Of a stretch of DNA of 20,480 nucleotides, positions 1 to 6,380 are shown in pieces. The notes beneath the pieces were generated by a model, which saw only the letters and a program-made list of their open reading frames with translations, searched no databases and was not told the origin of the DNA. Position 1 is the first letter of the stretch, and every line of letters begins with the position of its first letter. A program made the translations under genes and the position numbers. Origin of the DNA: Alphaproteobacteria bacterium (lineage in GTDB: Bacteria > Pseudomonadota > Alphaproteobacteria > RF32 > CAG-239); assembly GCA_900767645.1 (NCBI GenBank), contig CAAFZY010000020.1, positions 1-20,480 on the forward strand, in the 5' to 3' direction.

Positions 1-4
1 GGCT

Positions 5-273
5 CGAGGATAAAAACAGCCGAAGTAACGGCTGTTTTTACCGCAAGAGGCGTAGTTTTGTTCGCGAGCAAGGAAAGCGACAGCGACCGCAGCGAGCTTA
101 CAAAACAAGTGACCGACGCGCAGTTAGTGAAAGCTTGATATAAGCCGGCAGAGAATGCGGCTAATGCGCCGCAAGTTTTTTCTGCGGTGTACAAAACCGC
201 TACATAAAGAAAAAACTTGCAAGCAAGAGCCCATTATATGCCGGCGTAAAAGCTTGAACTTACTAAGCCAGAA
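5..273 (+). mobile_element. tRNA-associated 150-bp repeat element, copy A (carries a nested insertion)
   Basis: This stretch is homologous to 15734-15883. Both copies start CGAGGATAAAAA, then have a hairpin with loop AAGTAA (stem 12-22/29-39 here), the shared 12-mer AAGCGACAGCGA (75-86 here), the shared GTGACCGA, and end CCAGAA. The right end abuts a tRNA 3' fragment at 274. A duplicated 9-mer, AAAGCTTGA, at 130-138 and 249-257 brackets extra DNA. Removing 119 bp (insert plus one 9-mer) leaves exactly 150 bp, the length of the other copy. No ORF of convincing quality is present. The left flank is only four bases inside the window, so the left boundary is inferred from the other copy. It could be a miniature mobile element or a structured RNA gene; the sequence alone does not decide. 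Confidence 0.7.
141..248 (+). repeat. Nested palindromic repeat of about 110 bp, copy A
   Basis: This copy is homologous to 11304-11413. The 21 bases at 160-180 and the 31 bases at 188-218 are identical between the copies. The element can fold as a nested hairpin: outer AGCCGGC with GCCGGC, middle GCAAGTTTTTTC with GAAAAAACTTGC, inner GCGGT with ACCGC. Direct 9-mers AAAGCTTGA at 130-138 and 249-257 look like a target-site duplication, so this copy probably inserted into the 150-bp element. It resembles a MITE or a Rickettsia-type palindromic element in design. No protein is encoded in this copy because stops interrupt the frame that is open in the other copy. Confidence 0.65.
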
Positions 274-294
274 CGAGCCCCGTCGCTCCCGCCA
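274..294 (+). other. tRNA 3'-end fragment (C56 to CCA)
   Basis: These 21 nt read as the 3' part of a tRNA: T-loop from C56 (CGAGC), T-stem strand CCCGT, acceptor strand CGCTCCC, discriminator G and CCA. The matching 5' strands (T stem ACGGG, acceptor GGGAGCG) do not lie immediately upstream, where the repeat element sits instead. A terminator follows directly, as after a real tRNA gene. Either the 5' part of the gene lies left of the window or this is only the duplicated 3' end. The amino-acid identity cannot be told. Confidence 0.65.
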
Positions 295-299
295 GTTAT

Positions 300-333
300 A
301 AAAAAAGCTGCTTTAATAGCAGCTTTTTTTATA
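300..333 (+). terminator. Rho-independent terminator after the tRNA fragment
   Basis: An A-tract and GCTGC are followed by a short loop, then GCAGC and a run of T. The hairpin is flanked by A and T tracts so it could work in either direction. Its place six bases behind a CCA end suggests it originally ended a tRNA transcript. Confidence 0.8.
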
Positions 334-352
334 GCCGCATAAAAACCGCGCT

Positions 353-420
353 TTTAGATTTATCCTAAACTTTAGATTTATCATAAACTTTAGATTTATC
401 CGAAATATGTTATTTATAAT
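353..420 (+). promoter_or_regulatory. Three 18-bp direct repeats and -10 box upstream of the 218-aa gene
   Basis: Three consecutive 18-bp units begin TTTAGATTTATC at 353, 371 and 389 and differ only near their ends. They run up to a perfect TATAAT at 415-420, 45 bases before the start codon at 465. No good -35 box is visible where the third repeat would place one. The arrangement suggests binding sites for a regulator, possibly an activator replacing a weak -35. The regulator is unknown. Confidence 0.5.
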
Positions 421-464
421 ATGTTAAAACATTCAGAGTAAATATAAATAAAAGGATAAATATC

Positions 465-1121
465 ATGATAGAAATTGCTTTTGACAGTAACAACAACAAT
501 TTGTTCAAAAATCAACCTTATCCGCTTTATAAAGTGAGTGAATTTTCGGGCTGTGGTTTTACAGCCTATCAACAGCTTGCCCGCGCTATCATTGCCGCTT
601 ATCCCGACTCTCATATCATAATTATCCGCAATCAAGCTGAAAACTGCTCCATAAACTTGCTGGCGGTAGCTTTATTTGTTGAGGCAAACCACCTGCCTAA
701 TATGCTTGAATGCGCCGTTTTCAAGGTTGAAGACAATGCTGCCGCCATGGAAGAATACAAGCCCTACATTGCTTTAACTATCGGCATGCGCTTGGCTTTG
801 CGCCTTTGTCATGAAAACACACGCGCCATATATCGCGAAATTGAAAATATGGGTTATTTAGGGCTAAATATTAAAACCGATTATCTTGCGCAAAAGATTT
901 ATGTCGGTCTGTCCGGTAACGGCGACACAACTACATTTACCGCAAACACCGCTCAAGAGGCAGTTGCGGTTGCGGCAAGCTTAAAAGCCCTTTCTTTGGC
1001 ACAAACCGGAGCTGATATTAAGGCTGAAATCGCCATCAATCACCATAACACTGAAATTAACGAACAAGCGACTGTCATGCAAATTGTGCAAAACGTAAAT
1101 CCGTGGATTGAAACCAACTGA
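465..1121 (+). CDS. Hypothetical protein, 218 aa
   Basis: I do not recognise this protein. The ATG is preceded by AAAGGA at a normal distance and by the TATAAT promoter element at 415-420. It has no signal peptide and no long hydrophobic segment, so it is probably cytoplasmic. The N-terminus is Asn-rich (SNNNN at 9-13). The middle (roughly residues 45-110) alternates beta-like stretches such as HIIIIR with Ala/Leu-rich helices, and the C-terminal third is Ala-rich. Composition and codon use match its neighbours, which supports a real gene. It converges with the ELM1-like gene with a single base between the two stop codons, leaving no room for separate terminators. The direct repeats upstream suggest individual regulation. 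No function is assigned. Confidence 0.75.
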   Translation: MIEIAFDSNNNNLFKNQPYPLYKVSEFSGCGFTAYQQLARAIIAAYPDSHIIIIRNQAENCSINLLAVALFVEANHLPNMLECAVFKVEDNAAAMEEYKPYIALTIGMRLALRLCHENTRAIYREIENMGYLGLNIKTDYLAQKIYVGLSGNGDTTTFTANTAQEAVAVAASLKALSLAQTGADIKAEIAINHHNTEINEQATVMQIVQNVNPWIETN

Positions 1122-1122
1122 T

Positions 1123-2430
1123 TTATTTTCGTTTAAGCTTTTTTGCTTCTTGATTATAGCGATTAAATGCCGTTTCGGCAAAAACACGCAATGAATTTGG
1201 CAAAACGGATAACTTCAAATCATCAGGCTCGATTTTTAAGTTACATGCCAAATCAACAAATTCATCAAAATCAACCGCATATTTCGGACATAAAATTTTA
1301 TACAGATTGTGGCAGTCATAACGCTTTTCAGGGTCAATAAACAAGCCCTTGGCGCTGATTGCCGTCGGAATTGCCGCGCCCGAAGTTTCACAGCCCGAAT
1401 ATGAATCCATAGTGTGCACCACCAATGTGTTATCAAAACCCAAAACCGCCGGATAAATATTGCCGATTTTTTGCATGGCGGCAAATTCTTTTTCATATTT
1501 ACCCGAATAAATCCGCCATTTTGACGATTGGCGTTCTTCATCTGATTTGGCAATCGGTTTGCTGTTTTGAAAAATTATATCCTGATTGTTTAGGGTCGCC
1601 TCATACAAAAAATCCGAAACATCATTAGGAGTGCGTGGTCCATTACAAAATATTACGCCAAAACCGGCTTTAACCAAACGTTCGGCCTGTTGATATAAAT
1701 GGCGGGCATAGCCGACATCAAATATAATTTCATTGCCTTCAACTCTGCCGCCCAAGCAAAACACCACACGCTTTTGAGCTTTTTTAAAGCGTTCGAACTT
1801 ACCGATAAATCCGCTGGCGTCCGCATCTTCTTTAAGCATGGCGAGTTTTTCAAGCAACGCCGCAAATTTTTCCGTAACGGTAGAACGCTTAAAATTATTA
1901 ATGGTTCCAACCGTAAACAAAGCCTTTTTGCGTAAATCTTTATCCTGCAAAATTTTAATGCGTGAACGCAAGGTCAGTAAATGCTTTGGAACATTAACCA
2001 AATCAACGTATTTATACTTATAAATTCTTCCGTTAATCACCGCCGTTAAAACAAAGCCCAAATGTTTTTCATGATAATATTCTTTAACCGCGCGACAAAT
2101 CAAATCGGCATTTACCGCCGCGGAAGTTTTTTCACTCATATCATACGGGGTAACAAAAATTTTGGGCGGAAAAATTGTTTTTTTAAGATAATTATCCAGC
2201 AGCAAATACATATAATCCTTAAACGATTCATAGCTCTCAAAATTTAAGGGCACTATTGTATCGCTCATTTCTGTCGGAGTTTTGCAGCCTTCGGGCAGTA
2301 AAAACGAGTTTTGTTCATCATACGGAAGTCCGAACAAATCAGAGATTGAAGTAAGCGCGCCGCTAACCTGATTTAAGTATCCGGTGCGCGGGGTTCCTAA
2401 AGCAAAAGCACGTATTTGTAAATAATTCAT
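1123..2430 (-). CDS. ELM1-like (mitochondrial fission ELM1 family) protein
   Basis: The protein has about 435 residues and resembles the ELM1 family, with a glycosyltransferase-B-like fold. Seen features are an N-terminal stretch ending in LNQVSGAL and FGLP, a central LGGRVEGNEI where the family has an IGGP-type motif, GPRTP where it has SRRTP, and a late segment DNTLVVHTMDSYSGCETSGA that parallels the family's AD-x-IVVT-x-DS-x-S-x-x-SEA. Family biochemistry in bacteria is not settled; the name comes from plant mitochondrial fission, and a role in envelope glycan metabolism is only a possibility. I chose the second ATG (2430) because TGGGA lies seven bases upstream. An in-frame ATG at 2451 has no ribosome site. 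It lies downstream of fadL on the same strand but behind a terminator. No signal peptide. Confidence 0.65.
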   Translation of the reverse strand: MNYLQIRAFALGTPRTGYLNQVSGALTSISDLFGLPYDEQNSFLLPEGCKTPTEMSDTIVPLNFESYESFKDYMYLLLDNYLKKTIFPPKIFVTPYDMSEKTSAAVNADLICRAVKEYYHEKHLGFVLTAVINGRIYKYKYVDLVNVPKHLLTLRSRIKILQDKDLRKKALFTVGTINNFKRSTVTEKFAALLEKLAMLKEDADASGFIGKFERFKKAQKRVVFCLGGRVEGNEIIFDVGYARHLYQQAERLVKAGFGVIFCNGPRTPNDVSDFLYEATLNNQDIIFQNSKPIAKSDEERQSSKWRIYSGKYEKEFAAMQKIGNIYPAVLGFDNTLVVHTMDSYSGCETSGAAIPTAISAKGLFIDPEKRYDCHNLYKILCPKYAVDFDEFVDLACNLKIEPDDLKLSVLPNSLRVFAETAFNRYNQEAKKLKRK

Positions 2431-2487
2431 AGCATTTTCCCATAAAAGCATTTTTATAAATTATTACATACTACTGTTAAAAAAAAC

Positions 2488-2518
2488 TTAAAAAAAGGCC
2501 CTGAAAAATCAGAGCCTT
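2488..2518 (-). terminator. Rho-independent terminator of the FadL-type porin gene
   Basis: On the minus strand AAGGCTCTGA and TCAGGGCCTT form a stem with loop TTTT, followed by a T run. It lies 24 bases after the porin stop codon and ahead of the ELM1-like gene, so that gene is probably transcribed separately. Confidence 0.85.
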
Positions 2519-2541
2519 GATAATCATCAGAATAAATCGGA

Positions 2542-3786
2542 TTAAAATTTGTAATTAAGCGAAAATCCGAACAACTGAATTGAGTTTGAATACTCTGCGG
2601 TAACATGGCTGCCTTCATTTCCGGTCAAGCTGGTGTCAACGTGAGCTTTATGGGCTTTAATATAAGTATAAGTGGCATCAAAAGTCAAATGCTCATTATA
2701 CTGATAATTTAAGCCGCCCGACAACCAAATACGGTCGGAATCCGGAATACGAGGAGTTCTGTGTTCAACCCGCACTGCACTTTGGTCATAAGCGGTACCC
2801 ATACGCAATTTCCACTGATTATCTATCTGGTAGCTTGCACCCAATGCAAAGAAGTTGGTGTCACGCCATTTTTCTTTGGTTTTGCTTTCAAACGGATATT
2901 CATCGCCGTAAATATTCAAATCTTGGAACGAGCTCCAAAATACGCGCTGATATTCAGCCATAACCGCCCATTTATCATTAATTTGATGATAAGCGCCGAA
3001 TGAAATCATATCCGGAGTGGTTAAACGAGCATGAATATCCTGATTTAACATCGGCAATGGCGCCCCACTGTCAATTTTACCTTTAATTTTGTGCTTAACT
3101 TCACTGCGGTAACCAACGCCGACACGGGTTTTATCATTAAACTCGTACATGGCGCCGAACTGATAACCGATATCAAAAGTATCGCCGTGAACTGCCGCCA
3201 TCGGGCTATGAGGGCCTCCGATGGTATTGGTCAATCTGGCCTTAAAATATTGCAGTTGCAAACCGGCACCGAGCGATAATTTATCGGTAACTTTGTAAGC
3301 TGCCATCGGGGTTACGGTTGCTGAAATAACCTTTGAGGTAACGCCATGGTCAGAACCTGCATAATCCTGATCATATTTGGTAATCATACCGTAAGGTACG
3401 TTGAGTGCCACGCCCAAATAAGCTTTTTCGTTTACCTGATGCGATACAGTCATATTCGGGGCAATTGCCGCATGTACAATATTGTTTACATCGTGGTCGC
3501 GGGGACGTACACCTTGTTCATTAGGAGGAAACAGTACATTGCTTGCTTCCGCGCGCGGCGAAATATAAGTTCCGCCCACATTAATCTGCGTGCCTTTTTG
3601 TCTGGTTAAGCCCGCAACATTAAAATAAGCGTAAGACGCATTTTCCGCTCCGGCGGTAGCTCCTGCAAAAGCATTACCCTGTGCCGCGGCTGATTGTTCT
3701 CTTAAATGGAAACCGGCTGCCTGAGCATTGGCGGCGAGTAAAATCGTGCCTAATGCGGTTAAAGTTAAAGTATGAATTTTTTTCAT
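2542..3786 (-). CDS. fadL: FadL/OMPP1/TodX-family outer-membrane transport protein
   Basis: This 414-aa protein is a beta-barrel of the FadL family, which lets long-chain fatty acids or other hydrophobic compounds cross the outer membrane. The signal peptide runs from MKKIHTLTLTALG to AQA, with cleavage giving a mature AGFHLREQSA. That start, the following AGATAGAENASYAYF and the NVAGLTR (family NPAG) match the N-terminal hatch of FadL. Alternating beta-strand patterns continue to a C-terminal FSLNYKF, with the terminal Phe expected for Bam-dependent insertion. Length is slightly below E. coli FadL. The ribosome site is weak (GAAGTGA upstream of ATG). The gene is divergent from aas, a fatty-acid activating enzyme, across about 340 bp; a shared role in exogenous fatty-acid use is inferred. 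The exact substrate cannot be told and the symbol reflects the family. Confidence 0.88.
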   Translation of the reverse strand: MKKIHTLTLTALGTILLAANAQAAGFHLREQSAAAQGNAFAGATAGAENASYAYFNVAGLTRQKGTQINVGGTYISPRAEASNVLFPPNEQGVRPRDHDVNNIVHAAIAPNMTVSHQVNEKAYLGVALNVPYGMITKYDQDYAGSDHGVTSKVISATVTPMAAYKVTDKLSLGAGLQLQYFKARLTNTIGGPHSPMAAVHGDTFDIGYQFGAMYEFNDKTRVGVGYRSEVKHKIKGKIDSGAPLPMLNQDIHARLTTPDMISFGAYHQINDKWAVMAEYQRVFWSSFQDLNIYGDEYPFESKTKEKWRDTNFFALGASYQIDNQWKLRMGTAYDQSAVRVEHRTPRIPDSDRIWLSGGLNYQYNEHLTFDATYTYIKAHKAHVDTSLTGNEGSHVTAEYSNSIQLFGFSLNYKF

Positions 3787-4126
3787 TTATTTTTCACTTC
3801 TATAGTTAATCCAAAGCAACATAGTATGCCGAAAGGTTGTTATTTTTTATTTATTATGCCCTATTCTTTTATTTGTAATATTTTGTAACATTTGCGGCAG
3901 TTTGTTATATTTGTACATAATATGTTACGGAGGGCGTTATATATTAAAAAAAAACAAAATGCAAGTTTTTAAGTTTTGTCCATGGTATAAAAATTGAATT
4001 ATTACGTATTTTCAATTTGTTAATGCGTGTTTTTTTGCACTTTTTCCACCGAATGGTATTTTTGTCTTTACAAAAAAGAGCTTTTTGTATACAAAGCATA
4101 TATGTTGTAACTATGGAGTAACTGAT
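3787..4126. promoter_or_regulatory. AT-rich divergent intergenic region between the FadL-type porin and aas
   Basis: No gene is seen. An imperfect dyad (GTAACAT at 3885-3891 and ATGTTAC at 3922-3928) and a tighter inverted repeat (ACAAAAA at 4070-4076 and TTTTTGT at 4082-4088) could bind regulators. A possible aas promoter is TTTACA at 4067-4072 with TATACA at 4088-4093, but the spacing is only 15. GGAG at 4115-4118 serves the TTG start at 4127. Promoter assignments are weak. Confidence 0.35.
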
Positions 4127-6316
4127 TTGAATAACTTTGTAAAATGGTGTTTACGAACTTTCTTTTATATTTTTAAAACAAGATGTAAAATTGAATTTGA
4201 CGTTAGTCGCCTTCCCAACAAGGGTGTATATGTTTCCAACCACGTGTCATATCTTGACCCGATTTTGTTATATGCATTTTTACCCGGAGATCCGGTTTTT
4301 GCCCTTAACGGACATTTGTACCGCCGCCGGTGGATACGCTTTTTAATGCGCTTTGCCGACACTGTTTTGTTCAACCCGATTGAACCTGGCGACATTAAAG
4401 AATTAATTTCTAAAGTAAACAGCGGCAGATTGGTAGTTATTTTTGCCGAAGGCCGCATTACCGAAAGCGGCGGCTTAATGAAAATTTATGAAGCGCCTGG
4501 TTTGGTTGCCGATAAATCAAAGGCTCCGCTCATTCCGGTATGGATTGACGGCCCGCAATACGGCTATTTTTCAAAAACCAAAGGCAAGCTCCCTCACCGT
4601 CCGTTGCCTAAAATGCGCATTACCGTCGGCAAACCGCGTCCGTTTAAGTTAAAAGACGAACTGCGCCGCCAACGCGACCACATCAGCAATGAGGTTTATC
4701 AAATTTTGCGCGGCATGCATTTTGACTTTAACTATAATCCGAACATTTCATTGTTTGCGCAATTAATGAAAACCGGTAAAGTTCACTCCAAAAAGGGCTT
4801 TTTCTTTAAACGCCCGCGCGTTTTGGAAGATATTCAGCGCCAACCAAACTCATATAAAGACATTATTATTAAGTCTTTTGTTTTGGGTCGCTTTTTCAAA
4901 AAAAGAACTGACCACTTTGAGCATGTCGGCTTGATGTTACCTAACACTATTGCCGCCATTTGCACCTTTTTCGGTTTGTCGGCCTATGAACGCATTCCGG
5001 TAATGATTAACTTCTCGGTCGGCGCCAAAAATATGGTTTCAATGTGCCGCACCGCCAACGTTAAAATGGTTATCACCTCGTTAAAATTTATCAAAACCGC
5101 CAAAATGGAGTCGGTAGTTGAGGTATTAAAAGCCAACGGCGTTGAAATTTTTTATTTGGAATCTCTTGCCAAACAGATAACCTTATTTAATAAAATCGGC
5201 GCTTTTCTGCGTTACAAAATCAAACGCGTTCCACACAAAGACGGCGGCAACAAAAAAGCGGTTATTTTGTTCACATCAGGTTCTGAGGGCGCGCCGAAAG
5301 CCGTTGTTTTAAGCCATGCCAACATTATTTCCAATATTAAACAGATGGCTGCGCTTGAAACTATTAACATGACCGATTTGGTCTTTAACGCTCTGCCGAT
5401 GTTCCACAGCTTCGGACTTACGGTTTGCACGTTGTTCCCGTTATTGGAAGGTGCGCGCTTGTTCCTGTATCCTTCTCCGTTGCATTATCGTGTTGTTGCC
5501 GAACTCGTTTATGAACTCGGCGCTACCGTTATGTTCGGTACCGATACTTTCTTCCGCGGCTACGGCAAAATTGCTCACCCGTATGACTTCCACAATATCC
5601 GCTTTATGTACGGCGGTGCTGAAGCCATTAAGCTTGACACCCGCAATATGTGGATGGAGCGCATGGGTATCCGCATGATGGAAGCTTACGGCTCAACCGA
5701 ATGTGCGCCGGTAGTTTGCGCCAACAACAGCATTTTCAACCGTTTCGGCTCTATCGGCAAGCTTTTGCCAGCCATTCAGTATAAAATCGAGCCGGTTCCC
5801 GGCATTGAAAAAGGCGGCGAACTTGTAGTTAAAGGCCCTAACATTATGCTTGGCTATATTTTGCCTGAAAATCCTGGGGTTTTGGTTCCGCTTGAAGACG
5901 GTTGGTACCACACCGGTGACGTGGTTGAAATTGACGAAATCGGCTTTGTTTTCATTAAAGACCGCATTAAACGCTTTGCCAAAATCGGTGGCGAAATGGT
6001 TTCGCTCAATGCCGTTCAAGAAATGGTTGTTAAAGCCTATGAATGGATGGGGCCGGAGTTTAACTACGGCGTCGTTGCCGTTCCGCATGAGAGCAAAGGC
6101 GAGCAAATTGTTTTGGTTACCACCAACAAACAGGTTAAGTCTGATGTTTTGCATGATTACATTAAAAACAACGGCATGTCTGAATTGTTCCTGCCCCGCG
6201 TAATTTTGTATCATGACGAAATTCCGTTGCTTGCAACCGGCAAAACCGACAACGTTACCTTAAAGAAAATGGTTATTGAAGAATTAGGCCTTAACGCTGC
6301 GCCTAAAGCCGCATAA
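4127..6316 (+). CDS. aas: Bifunctional acyl-ACP synthetase / 2-acylglycerophosphoethanolamine acyltransferase
   Basis: The 729-residue protein joins a PlsC-type acyltransferase to an AMP-binding ligase, as in E. coli Aas (719 aa), which re-acylates lysophosphatidylethanolamine at the inner membrane using acyl-ACP made by its second domain. The acyltransferase HX4D motif is NHVSYLD (His39, Asp44). The next block is FAEGRITESGG, where the family usually has FPEGRIT. The ligase has ILFTSGSEGAPK near 380, AYGSTECAPV near 520, GWYHTGD near 590 and the C-terminal ATGKTDN lysine near 702. No MFS lysolipid flippase domain is fused. I chose the TTG at 4127 because GGAG lies eight bases upstream and the N-terminus MNNFVKWCLRTFFYIF then fits PlsC proteins; an in-frame TTG at 4085 has no such site. 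A terminator follows. Confidence 0.88.
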   Translation: MNNFVKWCLRTFFYIFKTRCKIEFDVSRLPNKGVYVSNHVSYLDPILLYAFLPGDPVFALNGHLYRRRWIRFLMRFADTVLFNPIEPGDIKELISKVNSGRLVVIFAEGRITESGGLMKIYEAPGLVADKSKAPLIPVWIDGPQYGYFSKTKGKLPHRPLPKMRITVGKPRPFKLKDELRRQRDHISNEVYQILRGMHFDFNYNPNISLFAQLMKTGKVHSKKGFFFKRPRVLEDIQRQPNSYKDIIIKSFVLGRFFKKRTDHFEHVGLMLPNTIAAICTFFGLSAYERIPVMINFSVGAKNMVSMCRTANVKMVITSLKFIKTAKMESVVEVLKANGVEIFYLESLAKQITLFNKIGAFLRYKIKRVPHKDGGNKKAVILFTSGSEGAPKAVVLSHANIISNIKQMAALETINMTDLVFNALPMFHSFGLTVCTLFPLLEGARLFLYPSPLHYRVVAELVYELGATVMFGTDTFFRGYGKIAHPYDFHNIRFMYGGAEAIKLDTRNMWMERMGIRMMEAYGSTECAPVVCANNSIFNRFGSIGKLLPAIQYKIEPVPGIEKGGELVVKGPNIMLGYILPENPGVLVPLEDGWYHTGDVVEIDEIGFVFIKDRIKRFAKIGGEMVSLNAVQEMVVKAYEWMGPEFNYGVVAVPHESKGEQIVLVTTNKQVKSDVLHDYIKNNGMSELFLPRVILYHDEIPLLATGKTDNVTLKKMVIEELGLNAAPKAA

Positions 6317-6330
6317 CCTTTAGCAACATT

Positions 6331-6366
6331 AAACCCCTGAAGCCACGCTTCAGGGGTTTTTAATTT
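6331..6366 (+). terminator. Rho-independent terminator after aas
   Basis: AACCCCTGAAG and CTTCAGGGGTT form a strong hairpin, followed by TTT and AATTTT. It lies 14 bases after the aas stop and 15 bases before the polA stop on the other strand, so it may stop both transcripts, although the T run is better on the plus strand. Confidence 0.9.
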
Positions 6367-6380
6367 TGAGCAATGATTAA

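Noticed and set aside
5..273. A tRNA intron (group I or archaeal type) interpretation of the T-loop insertion
   Set aside because: Bacterial tRNA introns known to me sit in or near the anticodon loop, and at the Thr locus an intact tRNA precedes the interrupted partial copy, so splicing is not needed.
1..464. A CRISPR array, suggested by repeated segments
   Set aside because: The only regular repeats are three contiguous 18-bp units without spacers, and no cas-like gene is in the window.
5693..6214. A 173-aa minus-strand frame inside aas
   Set aside because: It lies fully within a well-supported gene, has no ribosome site and matches nothing known; it is a shadow frame.
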